Source of the DNA: Odiellus spinosus
Lineage: Eukaryota; Arthropoda; Arachnida; Opiliones; Phalangiidae
Assembly (NCBI GenBank): GCA_963920705.1
Contig: OY987230.1
Coordinates: forward strand, 372,001 to 436,000
Direction of reading: 5' to 3'
DNA: 64,000 nt
Below, piece after piece: positions 28,401 to 42,549 of the stretch; within the stretch, counting starts at the first letter, position 1; the number at the start of each line of letters is the position of its first letter. The notes below the pieces were generated by a model that was given only the letters and a program-made list of their open reading frames with translations, searched no databases and had not been told where the DNA came from. Position numbers and translations under genes: made by a program.

Positions 28401-31400
28401 AAAACTTTTGAATTTTAAGCGATTTAGACAAAATTAAGACCACTCGAAAGACCAAATTTTGGTCTATCTAAAAAACAATAGTTTTGGAAAATCCGTTGAA
28501 AAACAAGAAAAATATGGCCAATTCAAGAAATCATAGAATATCAAAATAGTCAAATTTCAGATTTTCAAAATTCGCTTTTTGATATTAGATGTTTTTTGAA
28601 TTGTCCATATTTTCCATGTTTTTCAACGGATTTCCCAAAACTCTTGATTTTCAGATAGACCAATATTTGCTCTTTCGAGTGGTCTAAATTTTGTCTAAAT
28701 CGCTTAAAAATCAAAAGTTTTGTGTCCATTTGAATCCAATAATCTTGGATTTTTAAGCGTTTTTGCTTAATTTTAACCAATTTTATATTTGTCACAATTT
28801 TGCAATTTAGACAAAAACAAAGTCATTCGAAAGAGCAATTAATGGACAGTCTTAATAATAAGAGTTTTCAAAAATCCGTTGAAAAACAAGAAAAATATGG
28901 CCAATTCAAAAAACATCTAATATCAAAAAGCGAATTTTTAAAATCTGAAATTTGACTATTTTGATATTGTATTATTTCTTGAATTGGCCATATTTTTCTT
29001 GTTTTTCAACGGATTTTCCAAAACTATTGTTTTTTAGATAGACCAAAATTTGGTCTTTCGAGTGGTCTTAATTTTGTCTAAATCGCTTAAAATTCAAAAG
29101 TTTTGTGTACATTTGAATCCAATAATCTTGGATTTTTAAGCGTTTTTGCTTAATTTTAACCAATTTTATATTTGTCACGTTTTGGCAATTTAGACAAAAC
29201 CAAAGTCATTCGAAAGAGCAATTAATGGACAGTCTAAATAATAAGAGTTTTCAAAAATCCGTTGAAAAACAAGAAAAATATGGCCAATTCAAGAAATCAT
29301 AGAATATCAAAATAGTCAAATTTCAGATTTTCAAAATTCGCTTTTTGATATTAGATGTTTTTTGAATTGTCCATATTTTCCATGTTTTTCAACGGATTTT
29401 TGAAAACTCTTATTATTTAAACTGTCCATTAATTGCTCTTTCGAATGACTTTGGTTTTGTCTAAATTGCAAAATTGTGACAAATATAAAATTGGTTAAAA
29501 TTAAGCAAAAACGCTTAAAAATCCAAGATTATTGGATTCAAATGGACACAAAACTTTTGATTTTTAAGCGATTTAGACAAAATTAAGACCACTCGAAAGA
29601 CCAAATTTTGGTCTATCTAAAAAACAAGAGTTTTGGAAAATCCGTTGAAAAACATGGAAAATATGGACAATTCAAAAAACATCTAATATCAAAAAGCGAA
29701 TTTTGAAAATCTGAAATTTGACTATTTTGATATTCTATGATTTCTTGAATTGGCCATATTTTTCTTGTTTTTCAACGGATTTTTGAAAACTCTTATTATT
29801 TAGACTGTCCATTAATTGCTCTTTCGAATGACTTTGGTTTTGTCTAAATTGCAAAATTGTGACAAATATAAAATTGGTTAAAATTAAGCAAAAACGCTTA
29901 AAAATCCAAGATTATTGGATTCAAATGGACACAAAACTTTTGATTTTTAAGCGATTTAGACAAAATTAAGACCACTCGAAAGACCAAATTTTGGTCTATC
30001 TAAAAAACAAGAGTTTTGGAAAATCCGTTGAAAAACATGGAAAATATGGACAATTCAAAAAACATCTAATATCAAAAAGCGAATTTTGAAAATCTGAAAT
30101 TTGACTATTTTGATATTCTATGATTTCTTGAATTGGCCATATTTTTCTTGTTTTTCAACGGATTTTTGAAAACTCTTATTATTTAGACTGTCCATTAATT
30201 GCTCTTTCGAATGACTTTGGTTTTGTCTAAATTGCAAAATTGTGACAAATATAAAATTGGTTAAAATTAAGCAAAAACGCTTAAAAATCCAAGATTATTG
30301 GATTCAAATGGACACAAAACTTTTGAATTTTAAGCGATTTAGACAAAATTAAGACCACTCGAAAGACCAAATTTTGGTCTATCTAAAAAACAATAGTTTT
30401 GGAAAATCCGTTGAAAAACAAGAAAAATATGGCCAATTCAAGAAATCATACAATATCAAAATAGTCAAATTTCAGATTTTAAAAATTCGCTTTTTGATAT
30501 TAGATGTTTTTTGAATTGTCCATATTTTCCATGTTTTTCAACGGATTTTCCAAAACTCTTGTTTTTTAGATAGACCAATATTTGCTCTTTCGAGTGGTCT
30601 TAATTTTGTCTAAATCGCTTAAAATTCAAAAGTTTTGTGTACATTTGAATCCAATAATCTTGGATTTTTAAGCGTTTTTGCTTAATTTTAACAAATTTTA
30701 TATTTGTCACAATTTTGCAATTTAGACAAAACCAAAGTCATTCGAAAGAGCAATTAATGGACGGTTTAAATAATAAGAGTTTTGGAAAATCCGTTGAAAA
30801 ACATGGAAAATATGGACAATTCAAAAAACATCTAATATCAAAAAGCGAATTTTTAAAATCTGAAATTTGACTATTTTGATATTGTATGATTTCTAGAATT
30901 GGCCATATTTTTCTTGTTTTTCAACGGATTTTCCAAAACGATTGTTTTTTAGATAGACCAAAATTTGGTCTTTCGAGTGGTCTTAATTTTGTCTAAATCG
31001 CTTAAAAATCAAAAGTTTTGTGTCCATTTGAATCCAATAATCTTGGATTTTTAAGCGTTTTTGCTTAATTTTAACCAATTTTATATTTGCCACGTTTTGG
31101 CAATTTAGACAAAACCAAAGTCATTCGAAAGAGCAATTAATGGACAGTCTAAATAATAAGAGTTTTCAAAAATCCGTTGAAAAACAAGAAAAATATGGCC
31201 AATTCAAGAAATCATAGAATATCAAAATAGTCAAATTTCAGATTTTAAAAATTCGCTTTTTGATATTAGATGTTTTTTGAATTGTCCATATTTTCCATGT
31301 TTTTCAACGGATTTTCCAAAACTCTTGTTTTTTAGATAGACCAATATTTGCTCTTTCGAGTGGTCTTAATTTTGTCTAAATCGCTTAAAATTCAAAAGTT

Positions 31401-34400
31401 TTGTGTACATTTGAATCCAATAATCTTGGATTTTTAAGCGTTTTTGCTTAATTTTAACCAATTTTATATTTGTCACAATTTTGCAATTTAGACAAAACCA
31501 AAGTCATTCGAAAGAGCAATTAATGGACAGTTTAAATAATAAGAGTTTTCAAAAATCCGTTGAAAAACATGGAAAATATGGACAATTCAAAAAACATCTA
31601 ATATCAAAAAGCGAATTTTGAAAATCTGAAATTTGACTATTTTGATATTCTATGATTTCTTGAATTGGCCATATTTTTCTTATTTTTCAACGGATTTTCC
31701 AAAACTATTGTTTTTTAGATAGAACAAAATTTGGTCTTTCGAGTGGTCTTAATTTTGTCTAAATCGCTTAAAATTCAAAAGTTTTGTGTCCATTTGAATC
31801 CAATAATCTTGGATTTTTAAGCGTTTTTGCTTAATTTTAACCAATTTTATATTTGTCACGTTTTGGCAATTTAGACAAAACCAAAGTCATTCGAAAGAGC
31901 AATTAATGGACAGTCTAAATAATAAGAGTTTTCAAAAATCCGTTGAAAAACAAGAAAAATATGGCCAATTCAAGAAATCATAGAATATCAAAATAGTCAA
32001 ATTTCAGATTGTCAAAATTCGCTTTTTGATATTAGATGTTTTTTGAATTGTCCATATTTTCCATGTTTTTCAACGGATTTTTGAAAACTCTTATTATTTA
32101 AACTGTCCATTAATTGCTCTTTCGAATGACTTTGGTTTTGTCTAAATTGCAAAATTGTGACAAATATAAAATTGGTTAAAATTAAGCAAAAACGCTTAAA
32201 AATCCAAGATTATTGGATTCAAATGGACACAAAACTTTTGATTTTTAAGCGATTTAGACAAAATTAAGACCACTCGAAAGACCAAATTTTGGTCTATCTA
32301 AAAAACAAGAGTTTTGGAAAATCCGTTGAAAAACATGGAAAATATGGACAATTCAAAAAACATCTAATATCAAAAAGCGAATTTTGAAAATCTGAAATTT
32401 GACTATTTTGATATTGTATGATTTCTTGAATTGGCCATATTTTTCTTGTTTTTCAACGGATTTTTGAAAACTCTTATTATTTAGACTGTCCATTAATTGC
32501 TCTTTAGAATGACTTTGGTTTTGTCTAAATTGCAAAATTGTGACAAATATAAAATTGGTTAAAATTAAGCAAAAACGCTTAAAAATCCAAGATTATTGGA
32601 TTCAAATGGACACAAAACTTTTGAATTTTAAGCGATTTAGACAAAATTAAGACCACTCGAAAGACCAAATTTTGGTCTATCTAAAAAACAATAGTTTTGG
32701 AAAATCCGTTGAAAAACAAGAAAAATATGGCCAATTCAAGAAATCATAGAATATCAAAATAGTCAAATTTCATATTTTCAAAATTCGCTTTTTGATATTA
32801 GATGTTTTTTGAATTGTCCATATTTTCCATGTTTTTCAACGGATTTTTGAAAACTCTTATTATTTAAACTGTCCATTAATTGCTCTTTCGAATGACTTTG
32901 GTTTTGTCTAAATTGCAAAATTGTGACAAATATAAAATTGGTTAAAATTAAGCAAAAATGCTTAAAAATCCAAGATTATTCGATTCAAATGGACACAAAA
33001 CTTTTGATTTTTAAGCGATTTAGACAAAATTAAGACCACTCGAAAGACCAAATTTTGGTCTATCTAAAAAACCAGAGTTTTGGAAAATCCGTTGAAAAAC
33101 ATGGAAAATATGGACAATTCAAAAAACATCTAATATCAAAAAGCGAATTTTGAAAATCTGAAATTTGACTATTTTGATATTCTATGATTTCTTGAATTGG
33201 CCATATTTTTCTTGTTTTTCAACGGATTTTTGAAAACTCTTATTATTTAGACTGTCCATTAATTGCTCTTTCGAATGACTTTGGTTTTGTCTAAATTGCA
33301 AAATTGTGACAAATATAAAATTGGTTAAAATTAAGCAAAAACGCTTAAAAATCCAAGATTATTGGATTCAAATGGACACAAAACTTTTGAATTTTAAGCG
33401 ATTTAGACAAAATTAAGACCACTCGAAAGACCAAATTTTGGTCTATCTAAAAAACAATAGTTTTGGAAAATCCGTTGAAAAACAAGAAAAATATGGCCAA
33501 TTCTAGAAATCATACAATATCAAAATAGTCAAATTTCAGATTTTAAAAATTCGCTTTTTGATATTAGATGTTTTTTGAATTGTCCATATTTTCCATGTTT
33601 TTCAACGGATTTTCCAAAACTCTTGTTTTTTAGATAGACCAATATTTGCTCTTTCGAGTGGTCTTAATTTTGTCTAAATCGCTTAAAATTCAAAAGTTTT
33701 GTGTCCATTTGAATCCAATAATCTTGGATTTTTAAGCGTTTTTGCTTAATTTTAACCAATTTTATATTTGTCACAATTTTGCAATTTAGACAAAACCAAA
33801 GTCATTCGAAAGAGCAATTAATGGACAGTTTAAATAATAAGAGTTTTCAAAAATCCGTTGAAAAACATGGAAAATATGGACAATTCAAAAAACATCTAAT
33901 ATCAAAAAGCGAATTTTGAAAATCTGAAATTTGACTATTTTGATATTGTATGATTTCTTGAATTGGCCATATTTTTCTTGTTTTTCAACGGATTTTCCAA
34001 AACTATTGTTTTTTAGATAGACCAAAATTTGGTCTTTCGAGTGGTCTTAATTTTGTCTAAATCGCTTAAAATTCAAAAGTTTTGTGTCCATTTGAATCCA
34101 ATAATCTTGGATTTTTAAGCGTTTTTGCTTAATTTTAACCAATTTTATATTTGTCACAATTTTGCAATTTAGACAAAACCAAAGTCATTCGAAAGAGCAA
34201 TTAATGGACAGTCTAAATAATAAGAGTTTTCAAAAATCCGTTGAAAAACAAGAAAAATATGGCCAATTCAAGAAATCTTAGAATATCAAAATAGTCAAAT
34301 TTCAGATTTTCAAAATTCGCTTTTTGATATTAGATGTTTTTTGAATTGTCCATATTTTCCATGTTTTTCAACGGATTTTTGAAAACTCTTATTACTAAGA

Positions 34401-35379
34401 CTGTCCATTAATTGCTCTTTCGAATGACTTTGTTTTTGTCTAAATTGCAAAATTGTGAGAAATATAAAATTGGTTAAAATTATGCAAAAACGCTTAAAAA
34501 TCCAAGATTATTGGATTCAAATGGACACAAAACTTTTGATTTTTAAGCGATTTAGACAAAATTAAGACCACTCGAAAGAGCAAATATTGGTCTATCTGAA
34601 AATCAAGAGTTTTGGAAAATCCGTTGAAAAACATGGAAAATATGGACAATTCAAAAAACATCTAATATCAAAAAGCGAATTTTTAAAATCTGAAATTTGA
34701 CTATTTTGATATTGTATGATTTCTAGAATTGGCCATATTTTTCTTGTTTTTCAACGGATTTTCCAAAACTATTGTTTTTTAGATAGACCAAAATTTGGTC
34801 TTTCGAGTGGTCTTAATTTTGTCTAAATCGCTTAAAATTCAAAAGTTTTGTGTCCATTTGAATTCAATAATCTTGGATTTTTAAGCGTTTTTGCTTAATT
34901 TTAACCAATTTTATATTTGTCACGTTTTGGCAATTTAGACAAAACCAAAGTCATTCGAAAGAGCAATTAATGGACAGTTTAAATAATAAAAGTTTTCAAA
35001 AATCCGTTGAAAAACAAGAAGAATATGGCCAATTCTAGAAATCATAGAATATCAAAATAGTCAAATTTCAGATTTTCAAAATTCGCTTTTTGATATTAGA
35101 TGTTTTTTGAATTGTCCATATTTTCCATGTTTTTCAACGGATTTTCCAAAACTCTTGTTTTTTAGATAGACCAAAATTTGGTCTTTCGAGTGGTCTTAAT
35201 TTTGTCTAAATCGCTTAAAAATCAAAAGTTTTGTGTCCATTTGAATCCAATAATCTTGGATTTTTAAGCGTTTTTGCTTAATTTTAACCAATTTTATATT
35301 TGTCACAATTTTGCAATTTAGACAAAACCAAAGTCATTCGAAAGAGCAATTAATGGACAGTTTAAATAATAAGAGTTTT

Positions 35380-36990
35380 CAAAAATCCGTTGAAAAACAT
35401 GGAAAATATGGACAATTCAAAAAATATCTAATATCAAAAAGCGAATTTTGAAAATCTGTAATTTGACTATTTTGATATTGTATGATTTCTTGAATTGGCC
35501 ATATTTTTCTTGTTTTTCAACGGATTTTCCAAAACTATTGTTTTTTAGATAGACCAAATTGGCCATATTTTTCTTGTTTTTCAACGGATTTTTGAAAACT
35601 CTTATTATTAAGACTGTCCATTAATTGCTCTTTCGAATGACTTTGTTTTTGTCAAAATTGCAAAATTGTGACAAATATAAAATTGGTTAAAATTAAGCAA
35701 AAACGCTTAAAAATCCAAGATTATTGGATTCAAATGGACACAAAACTTTTGAATTTTAAGCGATTTAGACAAAATTAAGACCACTCGAAAGAGCAAATAT
35801 TGGTCTATCTGAAAATCAAGAGTTTTGGAAAATCCGTTGAAAAACATGGAAAATATGGCCAATTCTAGAAATCATACAATATCAAAATAGTCAAATTTCA
35901 GATTTTAAAAATTCGCTTTTTGATATTAGATGTTTTATGAATTGTCCATATTTTCCATGTTTTTCAACGGATTTTCCAAAACTCTTGATTTTCAGATAGA
36001 CCAATATTTGCTCTTTTGAGTGGTCTTAATTTTGTCTAAATCGCTTAAAAATCAAAAGTTTTGTGTCCATTTGAATCCAATAATCTTGGATTTTTAAGCG
36101 TTTTTGCTTAATTTTAACCAATTTTATATTTGTCACAATTTTGCAATTTAGACAAAACAAAGTCATTCGAAAGAGCAATTAATGGACAGTTTAAATAATA
36201 AGAGTTTTCAAAAATCCGTTGAAAAACAAGAAAAATATGTCCAATTCAAGAAATCATAGAATATCAAAATAGTCAAATTTCAGATTTTCAAAATTCGCTT
36301 TTTGATATTAGATGTTTTTTGAATTGTCCATATTTTCCATGTTTTTCAACGGATTTTTGAAAACTCTTATTATTTAAACTGTCCATTAATTGCTCTTTCG
36401 AATGACTTTGGTTTTGTCTAAATTGCAAAATTGTGACAAATATAAAATTGGTTAAAATTACGCAAAAACGCTTAAAAATCCAAGATTATTGGATTCAAAT
36501 GGACACAAAACTTTTGATTTTTAAGCGATTTAGACAAAATTAAGACCACTCGAAAGAGCAAATATTGCTCTATCTAAAAAACAAGAGTTTTGGAAAATCC
36601 GTTGAAAAACATGGAAAATATGGACAATTCAAAAAACATCTAATATCAAAAAGCGAATTTTGAAAATCTGAAATTTGACTATTTTGATATTCTATGATTT
36701 CTTGAATTGGCCATATTTTTCTTGTTTTTCAACGGATTTTTGAAAACTCTTATTATTTAGACTGTCCATTAATTGCTCTTTCGAATGACTTTGGTTTTGT
36801 CTAAATTGCAAAATTGTGACAAATATAAAATTGGTTAAAATTAAGCAAAAACGCTTAAAAATCCAAGATTATTGGATTCAAATGGACACAAAACTTTTGA
36901 ATTTTAAGCGATTTAGACAAAATTAAGACCACTCGAAAGACCAAATTTTGGTCTATCTAAAAAACAATAGTTTTGGAAAATCCGTTGAAA
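35380..36990. repeat. Higher-order duplication, copy 1 (partner about 38890-40565)
   Basis: This segment and the one starting near 38890 share rare variants: the form aaaatatctaat (about 35420 and 38932), the 64-bp fragment, aaaatatgtccaattc (near 36236 and 39810), gacaaaacaaagtc, and a ttgctctatct form. The offset is 3510 bp before the 64-bp fragment and 3574 bp after it, about nine units. The shared variants end where one copy has aattctagaaatc and the other aattcaagaaatc. Confidence 0.8.
35495..35558. repeat. Extra 64-bp arm fragment before a plus core
   Basis: The outer 64 bp of a minus-type arm, from ttggcc to gaccaaa, stands in front of the same arm start of the next plus core. Anchors 35241 and 35724 are 483 apart instead of 419, a gain of exactly 64. 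It looks like a small tandem duplication or template-switch product with a few bases of homology at the join. The related locus at 39005-39132 carries two copies. Confidence 0.9.
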
Positions 36991-38889
36991 AACAAGAAAA
37001 ATATGGCCAATTCTAGAAATCATACAATATCAAAATAGTCAAATTTCAGATTTTAAAAATTCGCTTTTTGATATTAGATGTTTTTTGAATTGTCCATATT
37101 TTCCATGTTTTTCAACGGATTTTCCAAAACTCTTGATTTTCAGATAGACCAATATTTGCTCTTTCGAGTGGTCTTAATTTTGTCTAAATCGCTTAAAAAT
37201 CAAAAGTTTTGTGTCCATTTGAATCCAATAATCTTGGATTTTTAAGCGTTTTTGCTTAATTTTAACCAATTTTATATTTGTCACAATTTTGCAATTTAGA
37301 CAAAAACAAAATCATTCGAAAGAGCAATTAATGGACAGTCTTAATAATAAGAGTTTTCAAAAATCCGTTGAAAAACATGGAAAATATGGACAATTCAAAA
37401 AACATCTAATATCAAAAAGCGAATTTTGAAAATCTGAAATTTGACTATTTTGATATTCTATGATTTCTTGAATTGGCCATATTTTTCTTGTTTTTCAACG
37501 AATTTTCCAAAACTATTGTTTTTTAGATAGACCAAAATTTGGTCTTTCGAGTGGTCTTAATTTTGTCTAAATCGCTTAATATTCAAAAGTTTTGTGTCCA
37601 TTTGAATCCAATAATCTTGGATTTTTAAGCGTTTTTGCTTAATTTTAACCAATTTTATATTTGTCACAATTTTGCGATTTAGACAAAACCAAAGTCATTC
37701 GAAAGAGCAATTAATGGACAGTCTAAATAATAAGAGTTTTCAAAAATCCGTTGAAAAACAAGAAAAATATGGCCAATTCAAGAAATCATAGAATATCAAA
37801 ATAGTCAAATTTCAGATTTTCAAAATTCGCTTTTTGATATTAGATGTTTTTTGAATTGTCCATATTTTCCACGTTTTTCAACGGATTTTCCAAAACTCTT
37901 GTTTTTTAGATAGACCAAAATTTGGTCTTTCGAGTGGTCTTAATTTTGTCTAAATCGCTTAAAAATCAAAAGTTTTGTGTCCATTTGAATCCAATAATCT
38001 TGGATTTTTAAGCGTTTTTGCTTAATTTTAACCAATTTTATATTTGTCACAATTTTGCAATTTAGACAAAACCAAAGTCATTCGAAAGAGCAATTAATGG
38101 ACAGTTTAAATAATAAGAGTTTTCAAAAATCCGTTGAAAAACATGGAAAATATGGACAATTCAAAAAACATCTAATATCAAAAAGCGAATTTTGAAAATC
38201 TGAAATTTGACTATTTTGATATTCTATGATTTCTTGAATTGGACATATTTTTCTTGTTTTTCAACGGATTTTTGAAAACTCTTATTATTTAGACTGTCCA
38301 TTAATTGCTCTTTCGAATGACTTTGGTTTTGTCTAAATTGCAAAATTGTGACAAATATAAAATTGGTTAAAATTAAGCAAAAACGCTTAAAAATCCAAGA
38401 TTATTGGATTGAAATGGACACAAAACTTTTGATTTTTAAGCGATTTAGACAAAATTAAGACCACTCGAAAGAGCAAATATTGATCTATCTAAAAAACAAG
38501 AGTTTTGGAAAATCAGTTGAAAAACATGGAAAATATGGACAATTCATAAAACATCTAATATCAAAAAGCGAATTTTTAAAATCTGAAATTTGACTATTTT
38601 GATATTGTATGATTTCTAGAATTGGCCATATTTTCCATGTTTTTCAACGGATTTTCCAAAACTCTTGATTTTCAGATAGACCAATATTTGCTCTTTCGAG
38701 TGGTCTTAATTTTGTCTAAATCGCTTAAAATTCAAAAGTTTTGTGTCCATTTGAATCCAATAATCTTGGATTTTTAAGCGTTTTTGCTTAATTTTAACCA
38801 ATTTTATATTTGTCACAATTTTGCAATTTTGACAAAAACAAAGTCATTCGAAAGAGCAATTAATGGACAGTCTTAATAATAAGAGTTTT

Positions 38890-40565
38890 CAAAAATCCGT
38901 TGAAAAACATGGAAAATATGGACAATTCAAAAAATATCTAATATCAAAAAGCGAATTTTGAAAATCTGAAATTTGACTATTTTGATATTGTATGATTTCT
39001 TGAATTGGCCATATTTTTCTTGTTTTTCAACGGATTTTCCAAAACTATTGTTTTTTAGATAGACCAAATTGGCCATATTTTTCTTGTTTTTCAACGGATT
39101 TTCCAAAACTATTGTTTTTTAGATAGACCAAATTGGCCATATTTTTCTTGTTTTTCAACGGATTTTTGAAAACTCTTATTATTAAGACTGTCCATTAATT
39201 GCTCTTTCGAATGACTTTGTTTTTGTCTAAATTGCAAAATTGTGACAAATATAAAATTGGTTAAAATTAAGCAAAAACGCTTAAAAATCCAAGATTATTG
39301 GATTCAAATGGACACAAAACTTTTGAATTTTAAGCGATTTAGACAAAATTAAGACCACTCGAAAGAGCAAATATTGGTCTATCTGAAAATCAAGAGTTTT
39401 GGAAAATCCGTTGAAAAACATGGAAAATATGGCCAATTCTAGAAATCATACAATATCAAAATAGTCAAATTTCAGATTTTAAAAATTCGCTTTTTGATTT
39501 TAGATGTTTTTTGAATTGTCCATATTTTCCATGTTTTTCAACGGATTTTCCAAAACTCTTGATTTTCAGATAGACCAATATTTGCTCTTTCGAGTGGTCT
39601 TAATTTTGTCTAAATCGCTTAAAAATCAAAAGTTTTGTGTCCATTTGAATCCAATAATCTTGGATTTTTAAGCGTTTTTGCTTAATTTTAACCAATTTTA
39701 TATTTGTCACAATTTTGCAATTTAGACAAAACAAAGTCATTCGAAAGAGCAATTAATGGACAGTTTCAATAATAAGAGTTTTCAAAAATCCGTTGAAAAA
39801 CAAGAAAAATATGTCCAATTCAAGAAATCATAGAATATCAAAATAGTCAAATTTCAGATTTTCAAAATTCGCTTTTTGATATTAGATGTTTTTTGAATTG
39901 TCCATATTTTCCATGTTTTTCAACGGATTTTTGAAAACTCTTATTATTTAAACTGTCCATTAATTGCTCTTTCGAATGACTTTGGTTTTGTCTAAATTGC
40001 AAAATTGTGACAAATATAAAATTGGTTAAAATTAAGCAAAAACGCTTAAAAATCCAAGATTATTGGATTCAAATGGACACAAAACTTTTGATTTTTAAGC
40101 GATTTAGACAAAATTAAGACTACTCGAAAGAGCAAATATTGCTCTATCTAAAAAACAAGAGTTTTGGAAAATCCGTTGAAAAACATGGAAAATATGGACA
40201 ATTCAAAAAACATCTAATATCAAAAAGCGAATTTTGAAAATCTGAAATTTGACTATTTTGATATTCTATGATTTCTTGAATTGGCCATATTTTTCTTGTT
40301 TTTCAACGGATTTTTGAAAACTCTTATTATTTAGACTGTCCATTAATTTCTCTTTCGAATGACTTTGGTTTTGTCTAAATTGCAAAATTGTGACAAATAT
40401 AAAATTGGTTAAAATTAAGCAAAAACGCTTAAAAATCCAAGATTATTGGATTCAAATGGACACAAAACTTTTGAATTTTAAGCGATTTAGACAAAATTAA
40501 GACCACTCGAAAGACCAAATTTTGGTCTATCTAAAAAACAATAGTTTTGGAAAATCCGTTGAAAA
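38890..40565. repeat. Higher-order duplication, copy 2 (partner 35380-36990)
   Basis: This is the partner of the segment near 35.4-37.0 kb and differs from it mainly by having two 64-bp arm fragments instead of one. Core orientations are the same in both copies (plus, minus, plus, plus). Confidence 0.8.
39005..39132. repeat. Two tandem 64-bp arm fragments
   Basis: Two copies of the 64-bp fragment also seen at 35495 sit head to tail (39005-39068 and 39069-39132), followed by the normal start of a plus core. Anchors 38751 and 39298 are 547 apart, which is 419 + 128. The surrounding units share private variants with those around 35.5 kb, so the two loci are copies of one ancestral segment. Confidence 0.92.
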
Positions 40566-41461
40566 ACAAGAAAAATATGGCCAATTCAAGAAATCATAGA
40601 ATATCAAAATAGTCAAATTTCAGATTTTCAAAATTCGCTTTTTGATATTAGATGTTTTTTGAATTGTCCACATTTTTCTTGTTTTTCAACGGATTTTTGA
40701 AAACTCTTATTATTTAAACTGTCCATTAATTGCTCTTTCGAATGACTTTGGTTTTGTCTAAATTGCAAAATTGTGACAAATATAAAATTGGTTAAAATTA
40801 AGCAAAAACGCTTAAAAATCCAAGATTATTGGATTCAAATGGACACAAAACTTTTGATTTTTAAGCGATTTAGACAAAATTAAGACCACTCGAAAGAGCA
40901 AATATTGCTCTATCTAAAAAACAAGAGTTTTGGAAAATCCGTTGAAAAACATGGATAATATGGACAATTCAAAAAACATCTAATATCAAAAAGCGAATTT
41001 TGAAAATCTGAAATTTGACTATTTTGATATTCTATGATTTCTTGAATTGGCCATATTTTTCTAGTTTTTCAACGGATTTTTGAAAACTCTTATTATTTAG
41101 ACTGTCCATTAATTGCTCTTTCGAATGACTTTGGTTTTGTCTAAATTGCAAAATTGTGACAAATATATAATTGGTTAAAATTAAGCAAAAACGCTTAAAA
41201 ATCCAAGATTATTGGATTCAAATGGACACAAAACTTTTGAATTTTAAGCGATTTAGACAAAATTAAGACCACTCGAAAGACCAAATTTTGGTCTATCTAA
41301 AAAACAATAGTTTTGGAAAATCCGTTGAAAAACAAGAAAAATATGGCCAATTCTAGAAATCATAGAATATCAAAATAGTCAAATTTCAGATTTTCAAAAT
41401 TCGCTTTTTGATATTAGATGTTTTTTGAATTGTCCACATTTTTCTTGTTTTTCAACGGATT

Positions 41462-42472
41462 TTTGAAAACTCTTATTATTTAAACTGTCCATTAATTGCT
41501 CTTTCGAATGACTTTGGTTTTGTCTAAATTGCAAAATTGTGACAAATATAAAATTGGTTAAAATTAAGCAAAAACGCTTAAAAATCCAAGATTATTGGAT
41601 TCAAATGGACACAAAACTTTTGATTTTTAAGCGATTTAGACAAAATTAAGACCACTCGAAAGACCAAATTTTGGTCTATCTAAAAAACAAGAGTTTTGGA
41701 AAATCCGTTGAAAAACATGGAAAATATGGCCAATTCAAAAAACATCTAATATCAAAAAGCGAATTTTGAAAATCTGAAATTTGACTATTTTGATATTCTA
41801 TGATTTCTTGAATTGGCCATATTTTTCTTGTTTTTCAACGGATTTTTGAAAACTCTTATTATTTAGACTGTCCATTAATTGCTCTTTCGAATGACTTTGG
41901 TTTGGTCTAAATTGCAAAATTGTGACAAATATAAAATTGGTTAAAATTAAGCAAAAACGCTTAAAAATCCAAGATTATTGGATTCAAATGGACACAAAAC
42001 TTTTGAATTTTAAGCGATTTAGACAAAATTAAGACCACTCGAAAGACCAAATTTTGGTCTATCTAAAAAACCATAGTTTTGGAAAATCCGTTGAAAAACA
42101 AGAAAAATATGGCCAATTCAAGAAATCATACAATATCAAAATAGTCAAATTTCAGATTTTCAAAATTCGCTTTTTGATATTAGATGTTTTTTGAATTGTC
42201 CATATTTTCCATGTTTTTCAACGGATTTTTGAAAACTCTTATTATTTAAACTGTCCATTAATTGCTCTTTCGAATGACTTTGGTTTTGTCTAAATTGCAA
42301 AATTGTGACAAATATAAAATTGGTTAAAATTAAGCAAATACGCTTAAAAATCCAAGATTATTGGATTCAAATGGACACAAAACTTTTGATTTTTAAGCGA
42401 TTTAGACAAAATTAAGACCACTCGAAAGAGCAAATATTGGTCTATCTGAAAATCAAGAGTTTTGGAAAATCC
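41462..42472. repeat. Segment shared with 1620-2630
   Basis: This is the partner of the segment near 2 kb and lies within the longest same-orientation run of the window (seven plus cores, anchors 40063-42361). Confidence 0.75.
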
Positions 42473-42549
42473 GTTGAAAAACAAGAAAAATATGGCCAAT
42501 TCTAGAAATCATACAATATCAAAATAGTCAAATTTCAGATTTTAAAAAT

